From CATQHS01 sp965203375 (GTDB lineage Bacteria; Actinomycetota; Acidimicrobiia; Acidimicrobiales; Aldehydirespiratoraceae), in contig OZ241886.1 of assembly GCA_965203375.1 (NCBI GenBank), forward strand, positions 2,542,001-2,606,000: a stretch of DNA of 64,000 bases, written 5' to 3'. Below are positions 24,115-33,000 of the stretch, piece by piece. Position 1 is the stretch's first letter; every line of letters begins with the position of its first letter. The notes below the pieces were generated by a model. The model was not told the origin of the DNA, did not search any database, and saw nothing but the letters and a program-made list of their open reading frames with translations. A program made the translations under genes and the position numbers.

Positions 24115-24218
24115 CCGCGAGGCCGACCGCCTAGCCACCGCCATCACCGACACCCTCCCCCACCGGGTTTTCTGAGCAAAAATCGTCGTTATACGCCAAA
24201 AATATGCTCAGAAAAACC
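24115..24218 (+). repeat. 104-bp direct repeat, copy B, with palindrome
   Basis: A second copy of the pepN C-terminal coding end plus palindrome, 1098 bp from copy A. The arms are GGTTTTCTGAGCA (24166-24178) and TGCTCAGAAAAACC (24205-24218). The two copies bracket the NYN gene, so recombination between them would remove it cleanly and restore pepN. Confidence 0.85.
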
Positions 24219-24253
24219 GAGGGTCAGCCAGAATGCGGCCATCGCATCGCGGT

Positions 24254-24333
24254 TAATGGCCCCCTAATCGCATTAATGGTTCCTTAATCTCACTAGTGGC
24301 TCCTTTGCCTCACTAATGGCCCCTCAGCCTCAC
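24254..24333 (+). repeat. Four 20-bp tandem units upstream of the AAA ATPase
   Basis: TAATGGcccC-type units start at 24254, 24274, 24294 and 24314 at an exact 20-bp period, with a partial fifth at 24334. Two degenerate units also follow copy A near 23153 and 23193. The array lies immediately before the ATPase start and covers its promoter region, so it may be a binding array for a regulator. Confidence 0.8.
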
Positions 24334-24338
24334 AGTGG

Positions 24339-24351
24339 TAACCTTGCAAGA
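24339..24351 (+). promoter_or_regulatory. Leaderless promoter of the AAA ATPase
   Basis: TAACCT (24339-24344) lies 6 nt before the ATG at 24351, directly after the 20-bp repeats. Confidence 0.45.
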
Positions 24352-25625
24352 TGAGCGACTTGGGAGGCCACCACCCCGACACCAACCCGTTCACGCCCGA
24401 CTTCGGTCAGGCGCCCCCGGTGATGGTGGGCCGCGACGGCGTGATGGGGGCGCTGCTCACAAGTTGGGCCACCGGGCCCCGCGATCCCGGCTTCACGTCC
24501 TTGCTGCTGGGCCCGCGCGGCACGGGCAAGACCGCCCTGATGGGGGCGTTGGCCGAAACGGCCCGGCGGTCGGGGTGGATCATCATCTCGGTGAAGGCCA
24601 ACACCCGCGGCCTGCCGGATCGCATAGCCGAAGAGCTGGACGCCATAGACCGGGCGCTCCAGCCCGAAAGCCAGCGCGGGAGGATCACCGGGGTGCAGGT
24701 GATGGGAATCGGCACCCAGTGGGCACCTCCGTCAGATGCAAAGCGGCAGCCGATCCGCCATCGTCTGGCCCGGTTGGCCGACCACGCCGCCGAACACGAT
24801 GCCGGAGTTCTGCTGGCGGTGGACGAGGTTCATGGGAGCAACCCCGAGGAGATGCGCGGGCTGTGCAGCGACGTACAGCAGATCACCAAGGAAGACGGCC
24901 GCAGTCTGGCCTTTCTGGCGGCCGGGCTGGGCGACTTCCAGTACCGGATCATGTCAGACCAGAAGATGACCTTTCTCCAGAGGTGCGCGTGGCAGGAGAT
25001 CGGAAGCCTGGCCCCCGAGGACGTGGTGCGCGGCCTGCGGATACCGATCGAGGACGCGGGCGGGCAGATCGACCACGACGCCCTGGAGTCGGCGGCCGAC
25101 GCGGCGCCGATGCTGCCGTTTCACATGCAGATGGTCGGCCGCAAGGCGTGGCAGATGGCCCCCGCTCCGAGGCGGCCGGTGAGCCGATGGGCGGTGGCCG
25201 AGGCGCTCAGGCAGTCAGAGGCCGAGATGGAGCGGCGCGTGTATGAGCCGGTCTGGGGCGGACTTCCCGAATCGTGCCAGACCATGCTGGCCGCCCTAGC
25301 AGAAGAGGGCGGGGCATGCGACCGACATGTCCTCGTCCAGCGGCTGGGGATGAACCGCAAGGCGTTCAGCGGAACATTGCGGCGACTGGAAGCGGGCGGC
25401 CACCTCAATCAGGACGGCAACACGGTGAGCGGCACCGGCCTGATCCCTCAGCAGACCATTCGGCAGATGGCCCACCGCGATTTGGCCGACAACGGGGCCG
25501 CAGAATCAGGCACCAACGGTAAAGGCGACGCCCCACAGGACCGTTGCGGGAAGCCGATGCAACGCGTCCCCGGCCGCTGCGTGCTGCCAGCGGACCACGC
25601 CGGAGGCTGCCGGTCGCGCCTCTGA
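24351..25625 (+). CDS. AAA-type ATPase (AAA_16/ORC-like)
   Basis: A 424-residue P-loop ATPase. Walker A is LLGPRGTGKTALMGALAE near 51, Walker B is GVLLAVDEVHG near 157, a sensor-1 region is LAFLAAGLGD near 186, and a winged-helix-like C-terminal part (ALAEEGGACDRHVLVQRLGM) ends near 365. A short Cys-bearing tail (RCGKPMQRVPGRCVLPADHAG) could bind a metal. ORC/AAA_16-type ATPases of this size occur in mobile and defence loci, but no partner is certain. The nuclease gene lies 90 bp downstream on the same strand. The start at 24351 is supported by the -10 box 6 nt upstream. Confidence 0.82.
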   Translation: MSDLGGHHPDTNPFTPDFGQAPPVMVGRDGVMGALLTSWATGPRDPGFTSLLLGPRGTGKTALMGALAETARRSGWIIISVKANTRGLPDRIAEELDAIDRALQPESQRGRITGVQVMGIGTQWAPPSDAKRQPIRHRLARLADHAAEHDAGVLLAVDEVHGSNPEEMRGLCSDVQQITKEDGRSLAFLAAGLGDFQYRIMSDQKMTFLQRCAWQEIGSLAPEDVVRGLRIPIEDAGGQIDHDALESAADAAPMLPFHMQMVGRKAWQMAPAPRRPVSRWAVAEALRQSEAEMERRVYEPVWGGLPESCQTMLAALAEEGGACDRHVLVQRLGMNRKAFSGTLRRLEAGGHLNQDGNTVSGTGLIPQQTIRQMAHRDLADNGAAESGTNGKGDAPQDRCGKPMQRVPGRCVLPADHAGGCRSRL

Positions 25626-25715
25626 ACGACCAGACTGGGCGACTCCGAGCGCGGGTCAAAACTCGGTGGATGTCGCCGCCCGGTGGCATCATGGACATAA
25701 CCCGAGGGAGGGCTT

Positions 25716-26828
25716 ATGGCCGTTGAAATGGCGATCTGGCGGATGACCGACGCCGGGCCTCACGAGTTGGCGCCGTCGCCGCTCAAACTTGAGCAACGTC
25801 TGGAGGACATGCTCGCCGATGACCCCGGCATGTGCGGAATCGACCTGTTCATCATCGGGAGGCAGGTGCGCACCGCCCATGGGGGATACATCGATCTTCT
25901 GGCTCTCGACTCCGATGGGCGCGCCCATGTCCTGGAACTCAAACGCGACCGGACCCCCCGAGACGTTGTCGCCCAAACGCTCGACTACGGATCCTGGGTG
26001 AAGAACCTCAGCCTCGAGGAACTCGAGCAGATCTATCTCGACCACCACGGCGACGAAAAAGACCTCGACGAGGCCTTCGCCGAGCGATTCGGCAGCCCTC
26101 TGCCGGACATCGTGAATGCGGACCAGCAGTTCACGATCGTCGCGTCGGAACTCGATCCCACCTCTGACCGCATCGTCGAGTTCCTCGCGGAATCCTACGG
26201 CGTACCCGTCAACGCAGTCTTTTTCCGCCACTTCAGCGACGACGGCCGCGACTACCTCGCCCGGACATGGCTGCTCGATCCACAGCCGACCGAGGACAAG
26301 GCGGCTCGACTATCACCTCGACCATCACGCAGCAAGAGCCGGCCGTGGAACGGCCAGGACTTCTACATCGTGCTCGGCAACGCCGGCGATCCCCACCGCT
26401 GGTCTGTGGCAAGCAAGTACGGGGTGCTCAACGCAGGCGGCAGATCGTGGTACTGGAAGCCGCTGCGGAACCTCACGCCGAAAAAGCGCGTCTTCGCCCA
26501 TGTGGGCGGAGTCGGTTATGTCGGCATAGGGCGAGTCACCGGCGAGATGATCCCCGCACGCGATGCCACTGTCGAGATCGACGGGCAGAGTCAGCCGCTG
26601 CTGGATCAACCAGAGTTGAGCACGGAGAGATGGGCTTATGCAGCTTCAGAGGACCCGGAGGCAACCGAGATGGTCGTACCAGTCGAGTGGCTTGCCACTC
26701 GTACTCTCGATCAGGCTGTCTGGGAGAAGGGGCTGTTCGCCTCACGGATCACCGTCTGCAAGCTGCGCGACGAGCACACCATCAAGACAGTCGAACAAGC
26801 ACTGGGGATCGACACAGGCAGCGACTGA
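25716..26828 (+). CDS. PD-(D/E)XK nuclease with EVE/PUA-like domain
   Basis: A 370-residue protein with two parts. Residues about 20-100 carry a NucS/DUF91-like nuclease core: GGYIDLLALDSDGRAHVLELK supplies the D-(10)-ExK triad, followed by ALxY-type VVAQTLDYGSWV. Residues about 213-290 (DFYIVLGNAGDPHRWSVASK, then YGVLNAGGRSWYW and KRVFAHVGGVGYVGIGRVTG) resemble an EVE/PUA-like modified-base reader. The combination suggests cleavage of DNA carrying modified bases, an inference from known modification-dependent restriction architectures. GAGGGAGG precedes the ATG at 25716. It follows the AAA ATPase and has slightly lower G+C than the housekeeping genes. Confidence 0.8.
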   Translation: MAVEMAIWRMTDAGPHELAPSPLKLEQRLEDMLADDPGMCGIDLFIIGRQVRTAHGGYIDLLALDSDGRAHVLELKRDRTPRDVVAQTLDYGSWVKNLSLEELEQIYLDHHGDEKDLDEAFAERFGSPLPDIVNADQQFTIVASELDPTSDRIVEFLAESYGVPVNAVFFRHFSDDGRDYLARTWLLDPQPTEDKAARLSPRPSRSKSRPWNGQDFYIVLGNAGDPHRWSVASKYGVLNAGGRSWYWKPLRNLTPKKRVFAHVGGVGYVGIGRVTGEMIPARDATVEIDGQSQPLLDQPELSTERWAYAASEDPEATEMVVPVEWLATRTLDQAVWEKGLFASRITVCKLRDEHTIKTVEQALGIDTGSD

Positions 26829-26904
26829 TCCGCCTGCACTGACTTCGAAGCCCGGAACCGTCCATGCCTCGGCAAACGGCCACGGCTGCACCTTGCACCG
26901 CCCA

Positions 26905-27558
26905 TCAGAGCGAGCCGCCATGCTGCTCGGGGCGTCCTCCCGGATGCCGCATGGTCCCGGTCTCGCGGGCGCGGATCGTCGAATCCAGCGCAACGGCGAT
27001 GCCGCCCGTGTCATAGCCGCGCCTGGCCCTGATCTGTTTCAGCGTTTCCACTGGGAGATGGGTCAGCGCCCAGTTGCGGGCCGCTATGTCCGGGCCGCTG
27101 AGCATCGTGGCTGCCACCGCCGAGGCGTGCTCGGGAAGCCGTAGATCGGCGGCGTTGGCACCCGACCAGAACAGCCACCAGAACTCCGGGGGCACCCGCT
27201 CGGGGCACTCCTCGACAGTCACCGGGCGCCACGGCAGATAGGCGAGCGCCTCAGCACATGACTCAGACGGCGACAGCGACCACACCTGCGCTCGCGTCGG
27301 CTGGTAGCCGCGCTGCACCGTCGTTTCCTTGCAGACCGCGTAGCCGAGTTCCGCCAATGCGTTCAAGCAGCGCCGGACGTGACCCGGCGAGAGCCGCGCC
27401 TCTTCGGCGATCCGGCCCGCGGTCGCGCCCCGATAGCAACTCCGCAGCACGGCCATGACCGTCCGCTGCCCGGCCGTCAGCGCCTCGATCGGGTTCTTGT
27501 CCGGGTCGAGATACCACGGCAGCCTCTCCGTCACGGCCGATTCGACATCGGAAGGCAT
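26905..27558 (-). CDS. Winged helix-turn-helix protein, function unknown
   Basis: A 217-residue protein whose residues 25-75 (ALTAGQRTVMAVLRSCYRGA, then TAGRIAEEARLSPGHVRRCL and ALAELGYAV) form a MarR/IclR-like winged helix. The remainder has a Trp/Pro-rich middle (PPEFWWLFWSG) and an Arg-rich end, and matches nothing I know. It lies on the opposite strand to the AAA/nuclease pair and 41 bp from ribF. It could regulate the island or be a replication-type initiator remnant; neither can be shown here. Confidence 0.62.
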   Translation of the reverse strand: MPSDVESAVTERLPWYLDPDKNPIEALTAGQRTVMAVLRSCYRGATAGRIAEEARLSPGHVRRCLNALAELGYAVCKETTVQRGYQPTRAQVWSLSPSESCAEALAYLPWRPVTVEECPERVPPEFWWLFWSGANAADLRLPEHASAVAATMLSGPDIAARNWALTHLPVETLKQIRARRGYDTGGIAVALDSTIRARETGTMRHPGGRPEQHGGSL

Positions 27559-27599
27559 GCGCAGCAGAGCCTCAAGGCAACCACACCCGGCGGCCAGCG

Positions 27600-28547
27600 T
27601 TAGGCCAGGCCTAGGTGGGTGCGGGCTTGGGTTATGTCTCGGGCCAACTGCTCGGCTAGTTGGTCGATCCCTTCGAACTTGCGCTCGCTGCGGATGAAGT
27701 CGACGAACTCCACCCTCACCTCGCGGCCGTACAGGTCACCGTCGAAGTCCAGCAGATGGGCCTCCAGCAGCGAGTGCTCGGCGTGCTCGTGGAAGGTGGG
27801 GCGGCGGCCGAGGTTGATGGCGCAGCCGTGGCGGCTGCCGTCGTCGAGGGTGCCCCAGCCCGAGTAGACGGCGTCGGCGGGCCAGGCCATGAGACCCGAC
27901 ACCGGGATGTTGGCGGTGGGGAAGCCGATGGTGCGGCCCCGCTGCTCGCCCAGCACCACCTCGCCCCTCACCTCGTAGGGCCGGCCCAGCATCCGGGCCG
28001 CCCGGGCCACGTCGCCCCCGGCCAGCGCCCGCCGTATGGCGGTGGACGACACCGGCTCGGGCGCGTCCGAGCGGTGCCGGATTAGCTGCACCGGCACCAC
28101 CTCGAAGTCCCACTCCCGGCCCAGTCGGACCAGCTCGTCCACGTTGCCGGAGCGGCCCTTGCCGAAATGGAAGTCCTCGCCCACCACGATGGCCCGGGCG
28201 TGCAGGGCGTCCAGGAACACCTGCTCCACGAAATCCTCGGGATTGGTGCCGGCCCGGGTCTCGTCGAAGTGGATGACGTAGGCGTAGTCCAGGCCCTGGG
28301 CCTCCAGCAGCTCCAGCTTCTGGTCGAGGGTGGTGAGCAGCTTGGGCGCGTTCTCGGGCCGCACCACGTGGGCGGGGTGGATGTCGAAGGTGACCACGGC
28401 CGAGGCCACCTCCAGCCGGGCCGCGGCCGCGGCCACCTGGGAGAACACCTCCTGATGCCCGAGGTGGACGCCGTCGAACACGCCGACGGTGGCCGCCACT
28501 GACACCGCGGTCGGCAGCCGGTCGCGTTGATCGTGCAGCAGCTCCAT
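27600..28547 (-). CDS. ribF: Bifunctional riboflavin kinase/FAD synthetase RibF
   Basis: Converts riboflavin to FMN and FMN to FAD. The N-terminal adenylyltransferase domain has GVFDGVHLGHQEV near residue 23 (the HxGH-type motif). The C-terminal flavokinase has the motifs GRTIGFPTANI near 190 and the catalytic HSLLEAHLLDFDGDLYG near 250. 315 residues is the normal length. It is the last gene of the housekeeping operon, downstream of truB, as in other actinobacteria. Confidence 0.95.
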   Translation of the reverse strand: MELLHDQRDRLPTAVSVAATVGVFDGVHLGHQEVFSQVAAAAARLEVASAVVTFDIHPAHVVRPENAPKLLTTLDQKLELLEAQGLDYAYVIHFDETRAGTNPEDFVEQVFLDALHARAIVVGEDFHFGKGRSGNVDELVRLGREWDFEVVPVQLIRHRSDAPEPVSSTAIRRALAGGDVARAARMLGRPYEVRGEVVLGEQRGRTIGFPTANIPVSGLMAWPADAVYSGWGTLDDGSRHGCAINLGRRPTFHEHAEHSLLEAHLLDFDGDLYGREVRVEFVDFIRSERKFEGIDQLAEQLARDITQARTHLGLA

Positions 28548-28564
28548 AGCCAGCCGACGCTACC

Positions 28565-28658
28565 CAGAACCTCTCACCCGGCCACCACCGACCCGGACCG
28601 GTCGGCTGAGACGGCCGTTGCCATCGCGGTCAGCAGAACCTCTCATCCGGCCACCACC
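28565..28658 (-). repeat. Duplicated truB stop region (69-bp period)
   Basis: A 25-bp sequence at 28634-28658 containing the truB stop (ATGA) recurs at 28565-28589 as GTGA. A frame from ATG 28646 stays open through both copies (the period is a multiple of 3) and stops with TAG at 28562-28560, 12 nt ahead of the ribF ATG. Confidence 0.8.
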
Positions 28659-29518
28659 ACCATGGGCTTGGCCGCCTCGCCGAAGGGTTCGTACACGGCC
28701 AGCAGCTCTCCGCCGGGGCCGTGGACGGCCCACGGGCCGTCGCCGTCCACCCCGAGGCGGCCGCGGTCCAGCACCTTGCCGTGGCGGACATCGGCGGCGC
28801 CGGCCTCGTCCACGCTCACGCCGCCGAGGTGGGCCACGGCCGCGGCCATCGGCAGCACTACCGGGTCGTCCATCGGGCGGGCCTGCTCCAGGGTGAAGCC
28901 CCCCACCGCGGTGCGGCGCAGCGACCGCAGATGGGCGCCGCCCCCCAGGGCCCGGCCCAGGTCCGAGGCCAGAGCCCTCACGTAGGTGCCCGACGAGCAC
29001 TCGACCGTGGCCCGCCACACCCCCTCGCCGGCTGCGGGGGCGATGTCGAAGCGGTGAACGGTCACCGGCCGGGCCGGGCGCTCCACCTCGACGCCCTCGC
29101 GGGCCAGCTCGTACAGCTTCCGGCCCCCCACCTTCACCGCCGACACCATGGGCGGCACCTGCATGATCTCGCCGGTGAGGTCGGCGGCCGCCGCCCGCAC
29201 CGCCGCCTCCGTCACCCCGGCCATGTCCCAGCGGGCGACGACAGACCCCGAGGAGTCCCCGGTGTCGGTCTCGGCACCGAGCGCTATCTCGGCCTCGTAG
29301 CTCTTGGGCAGCTCGGTGAGGAAGCGCAGCAGCCGGGTGGCCCGCCCCACCCCCAGCACCAGCACGCCGGTGGCGTCGGGGTCGAGCGTCCCGCTGTGGC
29401 CGACCCGGCGGGTGCCCAGCACGCCGCGGGCCTTGGCCACCACGTCGTGGCTGGTCCATCCGGCCGGCTTGTCGACAACGGCCACCCCGCTCGGGCCGTC
29501 GCCCCGCCCCTGGCTCAC
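28643..29518 (-). CDS. truB: tRNA pseudouridine(55) synthase TruB
   Basis: Makes pseudouridine 55 in the T-loop of tRNAs. The conserved KPAGWTSHDVV near residue 18 and HSGTLDPDATGVLVLGVG near 40 contain the catalytic Asp. The C-terminal part is a PUA-like region. 291 residues is usual. The GTG at 29518 lies 7 nt after the end of a 30-codon frame that begins on the rbfA stop. Confidence 0.95.
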   Translation of the reverse strand: MSQGRGDGPSGVAVVDKPAGWTSHDVVAKARGVLGTRRVGHSGTLDPDATGVLVLGVGRATRLLRFLTELPKSYEAEIALGAETDTGDSSGSVVARWDMAGVTEAAVRAAAADLTGEIMQVPPMVSAVKVGGRKLYELAREGVEVERPARPVTVHRFDIAPAAGEGVWRATVECSSGTYVRALASDLGRALGGGAHLRSLRRTAVGGFTLEQARPMDDPVVLPMAAAVAHLGGVSVDEAGAADVRHGKVLDRGRLGVDGDGPWAVHGPGGELLAVYEPFGEAAKPMVVVAG

Positions 29519-29613
29519 GGTCGATCAAATCCCGAGCCGGGCCGGATCACGACCCGAGGGACCCCGCCCCACCACCAGCTCGCGGCCGATGAGGCCTCGC
29601 CCCTGGCGCCGGG

Positions 29614-30042
29614 TCACGCCTCGCGCTGATCGTCCGGGCCGGGCCGCCGGTCGGGGTGGTCGTCCAGCTCCCCCAGCAGCATGTCGATGCGCTCGCCGGT
29701 GCGCACCGAGGCGTCGGGCCGGAACCGCAGGGCCGGGATCTTGCGGAGCCTGGCCTCGTCGCCCACCGTCCGGCGCAGCCGGGCCCCGTGCTCCTCGAAG
29801 GCCTCGGTGATCTCGGGGGCGTCGTCGCCGTCGAGGGTGGTGAACCACACCGTCGCCCGGTCCAGGTCGCGGTCCACGTCCACCCCGGTCACCGACACCA
29901 GCCCCAGGCGCTCGTCGTCGATCTCCTCCAGGGCCTCGGCCACGATGCGGCGGATCAGCTCGGCCACCCGGGCGGGGCGGTGGCCTGCCCGGTGGTCGGG
30001 ATGCGACCAGGACTCGCGTGGTCGGCGGGAGCGGCGGGCCAT
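29614..30042 (-). CDS. rbfA: Ribosome-binding factor A
   Basis: A 142-residue KH-fold protein needed for 16S rRNA 5'-end maturation and 30S assembly. RVAELIRRIVAEALEEIDDE starts the fold, and the motif LVSVTGVDVDRDLDRATVWF and the C-terminal RLRKIPALRFRPDASV follow. The ATG at 30042 lies 6 nt after the infB stop. The order infB-rbfA-truB is the standard one. Confidence 0.94.
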   Translation of the reverse strand: MARRSRRPRESWSHPDHRAGHRPARVAELIRRIVAEALEEIDDERLGLVSVTGVDVDRDLDRATVWFTTLDGDDAPEITEAFEEHGARLRRTVGDEARLRKIPALRFRPDASVRTGERIDMLLGELDDHPDRRPGPDDQREA

Positions 30043-30048
30043 CCCCGA

Positions 30049-33000
30049 TCACCCCTCGGGGGTGCGGACGATCTCGCGCTCCTCGTAGGTCTCGATGATG
30101 TCGCCCGACCTCAGATCCTGGAAGTCGCTCAGCCCCACCCCGCACTCATAGCCGCCCGAGACGCTGCGCACGTCGTCCTTGAACCGCTTGAGCGACGACA
30201 CCACGCCCTTCCAGATGACGGCCCCGTCCCGCAGGAACCGAACCTTCGAACCCCGCCTGATCTCGCCGTTCTGCACGTAGCAGCCGGCGATGGCCCCCAC
30301 CCGGGGGACCCTGAATATCTCCCGCACCTCGGCCTCGCCGGTGACGACCTCCTCGAACTCGGGGGCGAGCATCCCGGCCCGGGCCGACTCCATGTCCTCG
30401 AGGAGCTTGTAGATGATCTCGTAGGTGCGGATCTCGACGTTCTCGGCCTCGGCCGTCTCCCGGGCCTTGCGGTCGGGGCGCACGTTGAACCCGATGATGG
30501 TGGCGTTGGCCGCGGCGGCCAGCCCGACGTCGCTCTCGGTGATGCCGCCCACCCCCCGATGCACGAACCCGATCCTCACGTCGTCGCCCTCGAGCTTGCG
30601 CACGCTGCCGGTGACCGCCTCCAGCGACCCGTTGGCGTCGGCCTTCACGATCAGGTTCAGCGTGGCCGCCTCGCCCCGGTTGATCCGGGTGAAGATGTCC
30701 TCCAGCCGGGCCCCGCCGGAGAGGGCGTGGGCCTCCCGGCCCAGGCTCGACTGGCGCTGCCAGTGCTCGCGGGCGCCGGCCACCCGGCCCGCCACCTTGT
30801 CGTTGGGGGCCACAACGAACGAATCGCCGGCCTCGGCCACCTCGGAGAGCCCGAGCACCTGCGCCGGGGTGGACGGCCCGGCCCGGTCGAGGGCGCCGCC
30901 CCGGTCGTCGAGCAGGGCCCGGACCCGGCCCCAGGCCGCCCCGGCCACCACCGGGTCGCCGACCTCCAGCACCCCCCGCTGCACCAGCACCGTGGCTATC
31001 GGGCCCCGGCCGATGTCGAGGTGGGCCTCCAGCACGACGCCGCTGGCCCGGCCCGCGGCCGCGGCCCGCAGGTCCTCCACCTCGGCCACCAGCAGAACCT
31101 GGTCGAGCAGCTCGTCGAGGCCGACCTCCTGCAGGGCCGAGACCTCGCAGAAGATGGTGTCGCCGCCCCAGGCCTCGGGGACGAGGCCGTGCTCGGCCAC
31201 CCCGGAAATGGTCTTCTGCACGTCGGCGCTGTCCCGGTCGATCTTGTTGACGGCCACCACGATGGGGACCTCGGCCGCCTTGGCGTGGTCGATGGCCTCG
31301 ATGGTCTGGGGCATGACCCCGTCGTCGGCGGCCACCACCAGCACCACGATGTCGGTGGCCCCCGCGCCCCGGGCCCGCATGGCCGTGAACGCCTCGTGGC
31401 CGGGGGTGTCGATGAAGGTGACCTTCTTGCCGTTGCGCTCCACCTGGTAGGCGCCGATGTGCTGGGTGATGCCGCCCGCCTCGCCGGCCACGACGTTGGA
31501 GCTGCGGATGCGGTCGAGCAGCAGCGTCTTGCCGTGGTCCACGTGGCCCATCACCGTGACCACCGGCGGGCGGGCGGGGGCGTCGGAGTCCCCGTCGGCC
31601 TCGACCTCGAGGATCTTCTGCAGCTCCAGCTCCTGCTCCTCGCCGGGGTCCACCAGCCGGACCTCGGCCCCCAGCTCGGCGGCGAAGAGCTCGATCATGT
31701 CGTCGCTGAGGGACTGGGTGGCGGTGACCATCTCGCCCTGGTGCATCAGGAAGCGGACCACGTCGGCCGCGGTGCGGTTGAGCTTGGGGCCGAGGTCCTG
31801 GGCGGTGGAGGCCCGCTCCACCACCACCTCCCCGGCGGGCACCGGGGCGTCGACGGGGGTGTAGGACGGGACGTCCATGGGCTGGAGCTCTTCCCGCACC
31901 CGGCGCCGGCGGGTCTTGCGCCGGGGCGGTCGGCGCTGGCCCCCTCCGGGGCCGCTTCGGCCGCGGCCCCCGCCGGGGGGTCCGGGCTGGGGCCCGGCGC
32001 CCGGCACCGATTGGCGGGGGCCGCCGCTGGGTCGGGGGCCGGCCGGGAAGGGGCTTCGCCTGGGCCCTGCCGGGGACCGCTCGCCGGGGCGGTCGGACGG
32101 ACGGCGGGGACCACCGGCGCCCGCCGGGCGGGAGGACTGGCGGCGGGGAGGCGGGCCGGAACCGGGCGGGCGGCCCGGGGGCGACCGGAGCGGAGGGGGC
32201 GGGGGCGGAATCGGCTTGCCCGTGCGCGACACCGGAGGGGGCGGAATCGGCTTGCCCGAACGCGACACCGGAGGAGGCTGGCCCGGCTGACCGGACGGCG
32301 GGGCACCCGGCGGCGGAGCCGAGCCTTGTCGGCCCGACGGGGCGGCGGATGACGGGGGCGCCCCCTGCCGACCCGACGGCGGGGCGCCCGACGGCGGAGC
32401 CGGGGGTTGCCGACTCGGCGGGGCGCCCGACGGCGGAGCCGAAGCTTGCCGACCTGACGGCGGAGCCGGGGGTTGCCGACTCGGCGGGGCGCCCGACGGC
32501 GGAGCGGAAGCCTGTCGGCCCGGCGGGGCAGCACCCGGCGGTGCCGGGGCTTGCCGTCCTGACGGCGGCGGCGGGGACTGGCGGCCCGGCAGAGCAGCAC
32601 CCGGCGGCGGAGCCGAAGGCTGTCGGCCTGACGGCGGGGCGGCGGCACCGGAGGGCGCAGCCGATTGACCTGGCGGAGCACCAGCCGAGGGCGGCGCACG
32701 CCGGGCCTGCGGCTTCTCCGGAGCAGAGGGTCCGGCGGCGGCCGGTTGCGGCCGGTCGCCGGGCAGCGGGGCCGGTTCCTCTTCGGCCGGGCGGCGGGGA
32801 GGGGCCACGCTACCGCTGGAGGAGATGGCCAGACGAGGCGGCTCGGGCGACGGGCCCGCCGCGGGCTCCGCTCTCTTCGGCGCAGCTTGCTTGGGCACCG
32901 CCCTCTCAGACTCCACCATCGCCACAGGCTGCTTGGGCTCCGCCTCCTCGGGTTCCGCCTTCTTCGCAGCCTGCTTGGGCACCGCTCTAGTCGGCGCAGC

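Larger units (their letters stand above)
23868..24350. other. Non-coding stretch with pepN-end duplicate, palindrome and tandem repeats
   Basis: No convincing gene. 23868-24114 is an intergenic stretch that grades from AT-rich to GC-rich. 24115-24218 repeats the pepN 3' end and its palindrome. 24254-24333 is a 20-bp tandem array. 24339-24344 is a TAACCT -10 box for the AAA ATPase. The open frame ending at 24175 is only the copied pepN C-terminus. Confidence 0.6.

Noticed and set aside
23900..24175. Small plus-strand gene of 91 codons ending with the pepN C-terminus
   Set aside because: Its last part is only the duplicated pepN end, and the rest has no family or start signal.
24254..24333. 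20-bp array as a CRISPR
   Set aside because: There are no unique spacers and no cas genes; it is a direct tandem repeat.
29656..32352. 898-codon plus-strand open frame
   Set aside because: It lies opposite rbfA and infB; GC-rich codon bias keeps antisense frames open. Gly/His/Pro-rich translation has no domain.
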